Positions 1 to 7,028 of a stretch of 20,102 nt of DNA are shown here, piece by piece. This stretch comes from Actinobacteria bacterium UBA5182. GTDB lineage: Bacteria; Actinomycetota; UBA4738. The stretch is from NCBI GenBank assembly GCA_002413185.1, contig DHWM01000105.1:763-20864 (forward strand). Direction: 5' to 3'. The notes under the pieces were generated by a model that was given only the letters and a program-made list of their open reading frames with translations, did not search any database and was not told where the DNA came from. The position numbers were made by a program, and so were the translations under genes. Each line of letters starts with the position of its first letter. The stretch's first letter is position 1.

Positions 1-385
1 CCCAGTAGCTGAACGCGTTCAGCCGGGGGAACGCAACGTCGCGGGCGCCGATCAGGATGGGGATGAAGAAGTTGAAGAAGGCGGCCGACAGGGGCATGAC
101 CACCAGGAAGATCATGGTCAGGCCGTGCATCGTGAAGATCTCGTTGTAGGCCGCCGCGGAGACGACGTGTCCGTCGGGACGGGCCAGCTGGATCCGGATG
201 ATCAGCGCCTCGATGCCGCCCACCAGGAAGAACAGGAACGCCGTGGCGCCGTACAGGATCCCGATCCGCTTGTGGTCGACGGTGGTCACCCAGCCCCACC
301 AGCCGTGCGTGGAGGTGGGGCGGGCGAACACGCTTCGGCGGGGCCGAAGGGCCTGGATCCCGCCCTCCCTCGCTACCGTCGCCAC
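1..385 (-). CDS. ctaD: Cytochrome c oxidase subunit I (N-terminal part, cut by window edge)
   Basis: This is the catalytic haem-copper subunit of the aerobic terminal oxidase in the cytoplasmic membrane. Only about the first 128 codons are in the window. The translation runs from a GTG at 385 (MATVAREGG) through THGWWGWVTTVDHKRIG, a first membrane helix, and then IFTMHGLTMIF. The histidine of that MHG motif matches the conserved low-spin haem a ligand of subunit I, and VDHKRIG is typical of the family start. A GGGAGG-like ribosome site lies about 6 bases before the GTG. The gene starts 19 bases after the coxB stop, so the two are probably co-transcribed. The CuB/haem a3 ligands lie outside the window and cannot be checked. 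Identification as oxidase subunit I is secure. The caa3 type is inferred from the neighbouring subunit II. Confidence 0.95.
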   Translation of the reverse strand, partial: MATVAREGGIQALRPRRSVFARPTSTHGWWGWVTTVDHKRIGILYGATAFLFFLVGGIEALIIRIQLARPDGHVVSAAAYNEIFTMHGLTMIFLVVMPLSAAFFNFFIPILIGARDVAFPRLNAFSYW

Positions 386-404
386 GCCGGTCCTCCCACC
401 GCGG

Positions 405-1412
405 TCACTTGTTGCCCTCCAGATACGCCACCAACGCCTTGATCTCGTCCGGCGTCAGGTTCAGGTTCGGCATGTCGGCGCCGGGCTTCACGCCGGGCGG
501 GTTCTTCAGCCAGTTCGTCAGGTTGACCTCGTTGTTGGGGAAGGTGGAACCGGCGAACGTGGTTCGGCTCCCGAAGTGGGTCAGGTTCGGGCCGATGATC
601 CCGCCGAATCCCTCCACGCCGTTGATGGTGTGGCAGCCACCACACCCCTTCTGCTGCACGATCAGCAAGGTCGCCGCGGGCGGAGCCTGCGCCAGCTGCT
701 CCTGCCCCGCCACCCACGACTGGAAGTCGGCCTCGTTCTGGGCGAACACCCGGAGCCGCATGTTCGCGTGCGAGGCCCCGCAGAACTCGGCGCACTGCCC
801 GAGGTAACGCCCCGGGGCGTCGGCCTGGATGGTCAGGTGGTTGATGCGGCCGGGCTCCATGTCCTGCTTGCCGGCCAGCCGAGGCACCCAGAAGCTGTGG
901 ATGACGTCCTGTGCCCGCAGCGTGAGGTAGACGGGACGCCCCACCGGGATGTGGAGCTCGTTGGCGGTGGTGAAGTGCTGGCTGGGGTACTGCACCTCCC
1001 ACCACCACTGGTGCCCGGTGACGGTGAGGTTCAGCACGTTGCCGGTTGGCTTTCGGGCCAGGGAGAAGATCCCGTTGATGGTGAACCCACCCACGCCCAA
1101 CAGGATCAGCGCCGGAATGACCGTCCAGGTGATCTCGAGCCGCTTGTTCCCGTGGATCTGCTGCGGCATGGGCCGGCCGGGGCGGTGCCGGTAGCGGATG
1201 GCCGCGAACACCAGCAGGCCTTCGACCAGCACGAACACCACGACGGCGATCCAGAACACCGGCCAGAACAGGCCATCGATCTTGCGCGCGGCCGGCCCGG
1301 CCGGGTTCAGTGTGTCCTGCTGGATGGTTGTCCTGGAGCAACCGGACAACAGCAACACGACCCCGGCGAGGGCACCCCCCGTCATCAGTCGCGCCCTGGT
1401 GGTGAGCCTCAT
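405..1412 (-). CDS. ctaC: Cytochrome c oxidase subunit II with fused cytochrome c domain (caa3 type)
   Basis: Subunit II receives electrons from cytochrome c through the CuA centre and passes them to subunit I. The 335-residue protein begins with a lipoprotein signal (LLLSGC, Cys25 as the likely lipidated residue). Two membrane helices follow at about 46-70 and 95-116, then a cupredoxin domain. CuA ligands are visible: His172, Cys207 and Cys211 in GQCAEFCGASH, His215 and Met218. After residue 245 comes a class I cytochrome c domain with a haem site CGGCH (Cys257, Cys260, His261) and a likely axial Met314 in GADMPNL. A fused haem c domain marks caa3-type oxidases, which carry their own electron donor. 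The ATG at 1412 has a strong GGGGAGG site just upstream. About 90 bases separate it from ctaB, enough for a separate promoter, though none stands out. Confidence 0.97.
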   Translation of the reverse strand: MRLTTRARLMTGGALAGVVLLLSGCSRTTIQQDTLNPAGPAARKIDGLFWPVFWIAVVVFVLVEGLLVFAAIRYRHRPGRPMPQQIHGNKRLEITWTVIPALILLGVGGFTINGIFSLARKPTGNVLNLTVTGHQWWWEVQYPSQHFTTANELHIPVGRPVYLTLRAQDVIHSFWVPRLAGKQDMEPGRINHLTIQADAPGRYLGQCAEFCGASHANMRLRVFAQNEADFQSWVAGQEQLAQAPPAATLLIVQQKGCGGCHTINGVEGFGGIIGPNLTHFGSRTTFAGSTFPNNEVNLTNWLKNPPGVKPGADMPNLNLTPDEIKALVAYLEGNK

Positions 1413-1502
1413 CGCCTCCCCTGCGGAACGGATCGGCCGGCCGTGGAGCCAGCGCCGGACACGATATCACCACCCCTCGGGCCAGACCGCCTTTCGTTCG
1501 AG

Positions 1503-2438
1503 CTACAGGCGGATGTGGGCGAACGTGTCGACCGCCACGACGCCGAACAGCAGTGAGAGATACAGGATCGAATACCGGAACAGGCTCATGGCGGCGCCGA
1601 CGGTTCCCTTCCGCCGCAGCCGGACGGCTCCGGCGATGAACCGCCATCCCAGGAGGAGGGACGCCGCGGCGTACAGCACCCCCATATGGGCGACCGGGAT
1701 GAGGACCAGGCTGGAGGCGACCAGCACCACCGAATACAGGAGGATCTGCCTGGTGGTCGCGTCCTTCCCGGCCACCACCGGGAGCATCGGGATGCCGGCG
1801 GCGGCGTAGTCCCGTTCGTACCGCATCGACAGCGCCCAGAAGTGCGGGGGCGTCCACAGGAACACGATGCCGAACAGGACCCAGGCGGGCGCTCCAACCC
1901 TCCCCGTCACCGCAGCCCATCCGACCAGGGCGGGGACCGCTCCGGCCGCCCCCCCGATCACGATGTTCTGCGACGACCTTCGCTTCAGCCAGAGCGTGTA
2001 CACGAAGACGTAGAACGCCAGCGCCGAGAGCGAGAGCACCGCGGAGAGCAGGTTCACCGTCGTCCACAGCCACGCGAACCCCGCCGCACCCAGGGCGATC
2101 CCAAAGAGGAGGGCCCGCCGCGGATGGATCCGGTGGGCGGGAAGGGGGCGCCGGCGGGTTCGATGCATGACCTCGTCGATGTCCCGGTCGACGTACTGGT
2201 TGATGGCGTTGGCCCCGCCGGCCGCGGCGGCGCCGCCCAAGAGCGTCGCCAGGATCAGCCACAGCGAAGGCAGCCCGTTCTTCGCCAGGATCATGGCGGG
2301 CACGGTGGTCACCAGCAGGAGCTCCACGATCCGCGGCTTGGTCAGCTGAACGTAGCTCGCGACGACCCCCAGCGCCGCAGGGTGAGCCCCAGCCCGTGGC
2401 GCAGGGGGGCCGGCCGTGGGCCGCCGCATCGCTCTCAT
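1503..2438 (-). CDS. ctaB: Protohaem IX farnesyltransferase (haem O synthase)
   Basis: This integral membrane prenyltransferase adds a farnesyl group to haem B to make haem O, the first step towards haem A for the oxidase encoded downstream. The 311-residue protein is of normal length. It shows QLTKPRIVELLL at the start of the first helix, the Asp-rich substrate/Mg site NQYVDRDIDEVMHRTRRRP (Asn80, Asp84, Asp88), WTPPHFWALSM, and the second conserved loop DYAAAGIPMLPVV. About seven to nine hydrophobic helices are visible. The ATG at 2438 has GGAGGG upstream and overlaps the ctaA stop as ATGA, which indicates translational coupling. A second in-frame ATG lies three codons later (2429). Confidence 0.97.
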   Translation of the reverse strand: MRAMRRPTAGPPAPRAGAHPAALGVVASYVQLTKPRIVELLLVTTVPAMILAKNGLPSLWLILATLLGGAAAAGGANAINQYVDRDIDEVMHRTRRRPLPAHRIHPRRALLFGIALGAAGFAWLWTTVNLLSAVLSLSALAFYVFVYTLWLKRRSSQNIVIGGAAGAVPALVGWAAVTGRVGAPAWVLFGIVFLWTPPHFWALSMRYERDYAAAGIPMLPVVAGKDATTRQILLYSVVLVASSLVLIPVAHMGVLYAAASLLLGWRFIAGAVRLRRKGTVGAAMSLFRYSILYLSLLFGVVAVDTFAHIRL

Positions 2439-3469
2439 CGTCCCTCCGCTCCTTCGATCCCCGCCCCGGCCGTGGTGTCGGGGCGCTCGGACCCATCGGG
2501 GGCTGGCGGCCAGGTCACCCGAGCGGCGACCGCCGTCGCCACCACCGACCCCCACAAGAGTCCGGCCACGGCGACGTGCGCCACCACCGCGGGAGCCGCC
2601 AGGTGCGACCACACGTTCGCCGCACCGATCAGGACCTGGACGACGAACAGGCCCGCAGACACCAAGGCCAGCACGACTGGAGGGGCCCATCCTGGTCGGG
2701 CACGGCCCGTCCACGCCGCCACCGCCACGGCCGCCACCAACGCTCCCACCCCCAAAGCCAGGGCCCGATGGGCGAAGTGGAGCGCGGCCGGGGTCGTGCC
2801 GAGCCCGGGGACGAGCCGGCCGTTCATCAGGGGCCAGTCCGGGAAGACCAGACCGGCGCCTTCTCCCCGTACGTACGCGCCCACGGCCATGAGGACATAC
2901 GTGGCTGCGGCGGTGACGACGGCGAGCCTGGCGAAGCCGTCGGAGGGCCGCACCGCCCGAGGGTCCACCGAGAACCCGGCCACGGACGCAGCGACCAGCA
3001 CCCCGACCAGGATCATGGCGGTGCCGAAGTGTGCCGTGACCAGGAGCGCCGCCAGATCGCCCTTGACCACGATCGCGCCCAGCACGGCCTGGGCCACGAT
3101 CAGGCCGACGGCGGCCGTGGCCGGGCGGAAGACCCGAGGCACGGCCCGGTATCCGCGCCAGGCGACCACCGCCAGAACGGCAACCAGCGCGATGTCGATC
3201 ACCGCCGTCATCCGGTGCGAGTACTCGATGATCGCGTGGTACTCGAGCGGGGGAAGCCATCTCCCGGCCGAGCATTTCGGCCACCCAGTGCATCCTTCGC
3301 CGGATCCGGTGGCCCGGACCAGCGCGCCGATGGCCACCAGGAGGAACGTGGTGGTGGTGGCCAGAACGGCCACCACCCGAAGACGGCGATCCGACCGGAC
3401 GGTGTCCGGACGTTCCCTGCTGGGCTGGTGGTTCGGGGGTGTGGAGAGGACGGATCCGGGCCTGGACAT
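2435..3469 (-). CDS. ctaA: Haem A synthase (COX15/CtaA family)
   Basis: This membrane enzyme oxidises the C8 methyl group of haem O to a formyl group, giving haem A. The 344-residue protein has eight predicted helices in two repeats. The first repeat carries the loop cysteine pair of the Bacillus-type enzymes in GEGCTGWPKCSAG (Cys60, Cys66) and a Glu/His motif IEYSHR (Glu82, His85). Other likely haem-ligand histidines are His147, His234 (FAHRAL) and His298. The equivalent loop of the second repeat, GLVFPDWPLMNG, has no cysteines. The ATG at 3469 has GAGGG five bases upstream. The gene follows ccdA after 77 bases and overlaps ctaB by ATGA, so heme A synthesis genes form one unit. Confidence 0.95.
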   Translation of the reverse strand: MSRPGSVLSTPPNHQPSRERPDTVRSDRRLRVVAVLATTTTFLLVAIGALVRATGSGEGCTGWPKCSAGRWLPPLEYHAIIEYSHRMTAVIDIALVAVLAVVAWRGYRAVPRVFRPATAAVGLIVAQAVLGAIVVKGDLAALLVTAHFGTAMILVGVLVAASVAGFSVDPRAVRPSDGFARLAVVTAAATYVLMAVGAYVRGEGAGLVFPDWPLMNGRLVPGLGTTPAALHFAHRALALGVGALVAAVAVAAWTGRARPGWAPPVVLALVSAGLFVVQVLIGAANVWSHLAAPAVVAHVAVAGLLWGSVVATAVAARVTWPPAPDGSERPDTTAGAGIEGAEGR

Positions 3470-3546
3470 GTCGGCCCTCAGTATGGCGCGCCCGTTCGCG
3501 GAGCGGCGACGTGCCGAGGACACGGTGCCGGCCGAGCGGCTCGCGA

Positions 3547-4290
3547 CTATATGGGAAGGCCGATGCGGTTGGCGAACCGGAACAGCGGCGCCACCAGGCG
3601 GGTCCACTCCCCGGTGATCAGCAGGATGCCGATCCCGACGAGCGCCGCCCCGCTGACGCCGGCGAACCAGTGATAGTTCCTGCTGAAGAACCGGAACGCC
3701 CCCATAAGCCGGCGCACCCCCAGCCCGACCAGGAGAAAGGGCACCCCCAGCCCGAGGGAATAGATCAGGAGCAGAACGACCGTCCTGGGTGTGCTTCCCT
3801 GGTTCGCGGCGAGGGTGACGATGGCGCCGAGCACCGGGCCGATGCAGGGCGTCCAGCCGACCGCAAACGCCATCCCCAGAGGGAACGCGCCCGCGGCGCC
3901 GGGCCGGACCCGGGACAGCAGCGGACGCTCCTCTCGGTACAGCCACGGCACGCCCAGGCGGAGCGCGTACAGCAGCATGAACACCCCGAACGCCAGCACC
4001 ACGCCACCCGCCACCCGGCGCCCCGTGGAGGAGTGGAGCCATCCGCTGACGGCACTCGCCGTGAAGCCGAACAGCACCGTGAAGACCACCGTGAACCCCA
4101 GGATGAACAACAGGATCGGCACGACCGGCCGGCGGTCCTCGCCCCCGGGAGCCCGTCCCCCGGTGACGAAGGAGAGGTAACCGGGGACCAGTGGAAGGAC
4201 GCACGGTGAGGCGAAGGAGACCACGCCCGCGGCGAAGGCCAGCGCGGGCGCCCACCACGACTGCACACCTCGCGCGATGTCGCCCAGCAT
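3547..4290 (-). CDS. ccdA: CcdA-type thiol-disulfide transmembrane protein (cytochrome c biogenesis)
   Basis: CcdA-family proteins carry reducing equivalents from cytoplasmic thioredoxin across the membrane to reduce apocytochrome c before haem attachment. The 247-residue protein has about six helices and both redox-active cysteines in their usual settings: FASPCVLPLVPGYLSF (Cys30, helix 1) and GWTPCIGPVLGAI (Cys149, helix 4). Length and topology are normal for the stand-alone family, not the long DsbD form. The ATG at 4290 is chosen because MLGDIARG leads directly into helix 1; a GGGAGG site lies about 12 bases upstream, which is rather far. It is the first gene of the leftward oxidase cluster and faces the Rex operator region. 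The window contains at least two c-type cytochromes (CtaC domain and the 7819 gene) that would need it. The partner ResA/ResB/ResC proteins are not in the window. Confidence 0.9.
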   Translation of the reverse strand: MLGDIARGVQSWWAPALAFAAGVVSFASPCVLPLVPGYLSFVTGGRAPGGEDRRPVVPILLFILGFTVVFTVLFGFTASAVSGWLHSSTGRRVAGGVVLAFGVFMLLYALRLGVPWLYREERPLLSRVRPGAAGAFPLGMAFAVGWTPCIGPVLGAIVTLAANQGSTPRTVVLLLIYSLGLGVPFLLVGLGVRRLMGAFRFFSRNYHWFAGVSGAALVGIGILLITGEWTRLVAPLFRFANRIGLPI

Positions 4291-4392
4291 GATGAGATCA
4301 ATCCTCCCAGCCCGCTCCTCGAAGCGCGCGGCCAAGTGCGATCGAGATTTGGTTGCAGAAGCTCCCACGGCGAGCCATAGTGGTGGCGATGC

Positions 4393-4410
4393 TTGTGAAC
4401 GGCTTCACAA
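4393..4410. promoter_or_regulatory. Perfect Rex operator (ROP box)
   Basis: The sequence TTGTGAACGGCTTCACAA is an exact match to the Rex consensus TTGTGAA-N4-TTCACAA, and also fits the actinobacterial form TGTGAACGNNTTCACA. The palindrome extends one more G/C pair and one C/G pair outward (GC...GC), giving 9-base arms around CGGC at 4391-4412. It lies between the divergent ccdA and bc-complex operons, 103 bases upstream of the ccdA start and about 54 bases upstream of the -35 element of the rightward promoter. A rex gene is present in the same window at 18445-19137. Binding is inferred from the motif match. Confidence 0.9.
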
Positions 4411-4429
4411 GCCCTCCGGGGACCCCCAA

Positions 4430-4445
4430 CCTCCCGCTCGGGAGG
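4430..4445. repeat. 16-base inverted repeat in the divergent control region
   Basis: CCTCCCG-CT-CGGGAGG is a perfect inverted repeat with 7-base arms and a 2-base centre. It lies between the Rex operator and the rightward promoter. The centre is too short for a stable RNA hairpin and the repeat is upstream of the promoter, so if it has a role it is more likely a protein-binding site. A GC-rich chance palindrome cannot be excluded. Confidence 0.4.
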
Positions 4446-4463
4446 GCGAGGGAGATCACATGT

Positions 4464-4493
4464 TTGAGGGGTTCGGCGGCCGCTGCCTATAAT
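4464..4493 (+). promoter_or_regulatory. Sigma-70-type promoter of the cytochrome bc operon
   Basis: A perfect -10 hexamer TATAAT (4488-4493) is preceded after 18 bases by TTGAGG (4464-4469), a four-of-six match to the -35 consensus. Such an AT-rich -10 stands out in this GC-rich DNA. Transcription would begin near 4500, leaving a leader of about 20 bases with a GGGAGG ribosome site at 4507-4512 before the first ATG at 4520. Confidence 0.75.
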
Positions 4494-4519
4494 CCGCCCG
4501 CGAGCCGGGAGGCCCTCCG

Positions 4520-4879
4520 ATGATGAACCCCGTCGAGCTCATGCTGAAGACGATGCCGGCGCCGATGCGCCAGCGGACCGAGGCGTTCTTCAGGGACTTC
4601 GAATGGACGTGGACCAAGGCCGTGGTGTTCTCGCTGGTCATGTGGTTGCTGGCCATCATCCTCCTCGCGGTGATCCCGTCCTGGTGGCTGTACTTCGCGG
4701 ACCAGAAGCTCGGATGGCGCCAGACCCGGTTCTGGCTGTTCAAGCTCCGCGACGTGGTCGCGATCATCCTGTTCAGTGCCCCCTTCGGCGGCTTCATCAT
4801 GGTCCCGTATCATGTCCAGAAGCTGCGCCGGAGGCTGCGCAGCGAGAGCGAGAGCCGGCCCACTGGGGGATACCGGTGA
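4520..4879 (+). CDS. Unrecognised two-helix membrane protein, first gene of the bc cluster
   Basis: I do not recognise a family for this 119-residue protein. It has an amphipathic, basic N-terminus (to about residue 33), a membrane helix at about 34-58 ending in PSWWLYFADQ, a short basic loop, a second helix at about 79-97, and a basic, polar tail (KLRRRLRSESESR). It contains no cysteine and no obvious cofactor site. It is led by GGGAGG at 4507-4512; a second ATG follows immediately at 4523. The gene is 36 bases ahead of the ferredoxin gene and shares its promoter. This suggests an accessory or assembly subunit of the cytochrome bc complex, or a membrane anchor for the soluble ferredoxin. That role is inference from position. 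Confidence 0.85.
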   Translation: MMNPVELMLKTMPAPMRQRTEAFFRDFEWTWTKAVVFSLVMWLLAIILLAVIPSWWLYFADQKLGWRQTRFWLFKLRDVVAIILFSAPFGGFIMVPYHVQKLRRRLRSESESRPTGGYR

Positions 4880-4915
4880 GGCCCGAGCGGACCACCGCCG
4901 AGGGGAGCTGACGGC

Positions 4916-5320
4916 ATGCCGTTCGTGAAGACCGAAGTCGATATCAAGACCGACTACACCATCGAGAGCGTCGATCCGGACTGGCTGAAGGAGGGCGTGA
5001 AGTCGCCCAAGCACCTCATGCTGGACCCCGAGCCGTGCATCCTGTGCCGGGCCTGCGAGGACGTCTGCCCCTGGAACTGCATCTTCATGCTCGACCCCGG
5101 GATCGTGCAGAACACGGAGGACGAGGCCGTGGAGGCGGAGGTCCAGAACTCCTTCGCCATCTTCGTGGTGGACGACAACGCCTGCACCAGGTGCTCCGTG
5201 TGCGTGGAGCGCTGCCCCAGCGACTGCCTGTACTATGCGCGCCTGCCGGAGGGGGACGGCGGGCGGCGCACGATGGCTGCGGTTCCCATGTCCCAGAAGG
5301 TGGACGTCGACGTCGAGTAG
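4916..5320 (+). CDS. Ferredoxin with two 4Fe-4S clusters, embedded in the cytochrome bc operon
   Basis: The 134-residue protein is a small soluble electron carrier. Two classical cluster motifs are visible: CILCRACEDVCPWNC (Cys41, 44, 47, 51, with an extra Cys55) and CTRCSVCVERCPSDC (Cys90, 93, 96, 100, with an extra Cys104). The spacing between them is occupied by an acidic stretch (NTEDEAVEAEV). No signal peptide or membrane segment is seen, so it should act on the cytoplasmic side. The ATG at 4916 has AGGGGAG eight bases upstream. It sits between the two-helix protein and cytochrome b, all on one strand. Family assignment to the 2x[4Fe-4S] ferredoxin fold is firm. Its partner is not known; position suggests it exchanges electrons with the bc complex or with a dehydrogenase docked to it. 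Confidence 0.93.
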   Translation: MPFVKTEVDIKTDYTIESVDPDWLKEGVKSPKHLMLDPEPCILCRACEDVCPWNCIFMLDPGIVQNTEDEAVEAEVQNSFAIFVVDDNACTRCSVCVERCPSDCLYYARLPEGDGGRRTMAAVPMSQKVDVDVE

Positions 5321-5347
5321 GTTCGAACCGAAAGGACCCGAACGCCC

Positions 5348-6133
5348 TTGAAGCTCAAGGACAGACTGCCAAAGCCTCCCAGCCCGATGGAAGCCTTGGA
5401 CAAGGTCCGGGAGACCGAGGTCTGGAAGTCCGTGTTCCGGCCCGGTTCGATCTTCCGCAAGGGATACAAGGACACGCAGCGGGACCGTGCGCTCGCGATG
5501 ATGAACAACGTCCTGTACCACCTGCACCCGGTCAAGATCAAGCGCCACGGGCTGAAGCTGACGTACACGTTCTGCCTGGGCGGGCTGTCGTTCTTCCTGT
5601 TCGCGCTCCTCACCGTGACCGGGATCTACCTGATGTTCTTCTACCGGCCGTCCGCCGACATCGGCGGAGCCCAGGCCTACAGCGACATGCTGACCATCCG
5701 GAACACCGTGTTCTTCGGGGACCTGGTCAGGAACATCCACCGATGGTCCGCCCACCTCATGGTGTTCACCGTTGCGCTGCACATGGCCAGGGTGTTCTAC
5801 ACCGGCGCGTACAAGCCGCCCCGCGAGTTCAACTGGGTGGTCGGGGTGATCCTGCTGTTCCTGACCCTGGGCCTCTCGTTCACCGGCTATCTCCTCCCGT
5901 GGGACCAGCTCTCGATCTGGGCGGTCACGGTCGGCACGAACCTCGCCGGCTACTCCCCGCTGATCGCCAGCCAGGTGCGGTTCCTGCTGCTGGGCGGGTT
6001 GGAGGTGGGCCCGGCCACGCTCTTACGGTGGTACGTGTTGCACGTCCTGGCCTTACCGTTCGTCCTGGTGCTGTTCCTGGCCGTGCACTTCTGGCGGATC
6101 CGCAAGGACGGCGGCATCAGCGGGCCGCTGTAG
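5348..6133 (+). CDS. qcrB: Cytochrome b, N-terminal (b6-like) subunit of menaquinol:cytochrome c oxidoreductase
   Basis: This 261-residue membrane subunit binds the two b haems of the quinol-oxidising complex. It covers only the four-helix b6-like half; the rest is the next gene. Haem ligands are His131 and His145 (helix B, HRWSAHLM...LHM) and His232 and His247 (helix D, LHVLALP...VHFW). The 14-residue gap in helix D is the b6/menaquinol type rather than the 13 of mitochondrial cytochrome b. Cys76 in TFCLGGLSFF aligns with the cysteine that holds the extra c-type haem in b6f and Bacillus complexes. The C-terminus RKDGGISGPL also resembles b6. A TTG start at 5348 is preferred because AAAGGA lies at 5331-5336; the next ATG, at 5387, has no ribosome site. 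Confidence 0.95.
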   Translation: MKLKDRLPKPPSPMEALDKVRETEVWKSVFRPGSIFRKGYKDTQRDRALAMMNNVLYHLHPVKIKRHGLKLTYTFCLGGLSFFLFALLTVTGIYLMFFYRPSADIGGAQAYSDMLTIRNTVFFGDLVRNIHRWSAHLMVFTVALHMARVFYTGAYKPPREFNWVVGVILLFLTLGLSFTGYLLPWDQLSIWAVTVGTNLAGYSPLIASQVRFLLLGGLEVGPATLLRWYVLHVLALPFVLVLFLAVHFWRIRKDGGISGPL

Positions 6134-6148
6134 GAGGAGAAGCGACCG

Positions 6149-7003
6149 ATGGCGACACGCGAAGAGACCCCGCTCGACCAGGAGGTCCTCGACAAGACGC
6201 TCCAGGCCGAGCTGGCCAAGGGCACCGACCGCCGGGTGGCCGAGGGCCGGGCTCGGGCCGCCGGCGTCCGGGCATATCGAAAGATGCACGGCGAGCCCGA
6301 ACGGGAAGCGAAGGCCCCGGCCGAACGCGAGCACGCCGCGGCGGCGGCCGCGGGCGGCGACGGCGGCGGCAACGGCGGGACGGCTGCCGCGGCGGCCGCT
6401 GCCATGGCCGCGCCGGGGGCCACCGTCGCCTATGCCCCCCCACCGGCGGCGGCGGTTCGCACGGCGCCGGCTCCGACGGGCCGGGCCCCCAGCGCCAAGC
6501 CGGGCGCTCCCGACAAGCACCGGCTCCTGGCCCTGGTGGCGCCGGAGGGCGTGCAGCGGGTGGAACGCGAACAGGGCGACCGCATCAACGTCTTCCCGCA
6601 CCTGTTGATCGAGGAGTTCGTGGCCCTGCTGGTGGTTCTGGCCGTGGTCATCGTGTTCTCGACCTTCGTGCAGGCTCCCCTGCGAGAGCTGGCCAACCCG
6701 AACCTCACCCCGAACCCCTCGAAGGCGCCGTGGTACTTCCTGGGCCTGCAGGAGCTGCTCCGCTACTTCCATCCCATGATCGCCGGCGTGATCGTCCCGA
6801 CACTCATCCTGGTCGGGCTGATGGCAGTCCCTTACGTCGACCGCAACCCCAGCAACAAGCCGGGGGACCGCAAGCTCGCCATCACGCTGTTCACGATGCT
6901 GTTCATGTTCGGGGCCACCCTCACCATCTCCGGCTCGTTCTTCCGCGGCCCGGGCTTCAACTGGGTGTGGCCGTGGAGCCAGGGGATCTTCTTCGAGCTA
7001 TGA
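6149..7003 (+). CDS. Cytochrome b C-terminal (subunit IV-like) subunit with Ala/Pro-rich N-terminal extension
   Basis: This 284-residue protein supplies the second half of cytochrome b. Residues 145-284 hold three helices (about 155-175, 210-230, 243-263). They also hold the quinol-site segment LTPNPSKAPWYFLGLQELL, in which the PEWY motif of mitochondrial cytochrome b is APWY (193-196), as in menaquinol-type (Bacillus QcrC-like) complexes. Unlike Bacillus QcrC there is no CxxCH haem c site. Residues 1-50 are charged and helical. Residues 62-120 are a low-complexity run of Ala, Gly and Pro. The ATG at 6149 has a strong AGGAGGAG at 6132-6139 and follows the cytochrome b stop by 15 bases. The extension roughly doubles the length compared with a b6f subunit IV; its function is unknown. 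Confidence 0.92.
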   Translation: MATREETPLDQEVLDKTLQAELAKGTDRRVAEGRARAAGVRAYRKMHGEPEREAKAPAEREHAAAAAAGGDGGGNGGTAAAAAAAMAAPGATVAYAPPPAAAVRTAPAPTGRAPSAKPGAPDKHRLLALVAPEGVQRVEREQGDRINVFPHLLIEEFVALLVVLAVVIVFSTFVQAPLRELANPNLTPNPSKAPWYFLGLQELLRYFHPMIAGVIVPTLILVGLMAVPYVDRNPSNKPGDRKLAITLFTMLFMFGATLTISGSFFRGPGFNWVWPWSQGIFFEL

Positions 7004-7028
7004 CTGGCCACGCCGGGAGCCGGAGACC

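Noticed and set aside
198..1556. Long plus-strand open frame opposite coxB
   Set aside because: It is the mirror of a certain gene in GC-rich DNA. The product is rich in Arg, Pro, Gly and His with no family pattern.
1686..3617. Long plus-strand open frame across ctaB and ctaA
   Set aside because: It is a shadow frame opposite two membrane enzymes with full motifs; its translation has no hydrophobic or domain pattern.
6340..6420. GCG/GGC-rich repetitive stretch, considered as a tandem repeat
   Set aside because: There is no regular repeat unit. It is explained by codons for the Ala/Gly-rich protein extension.
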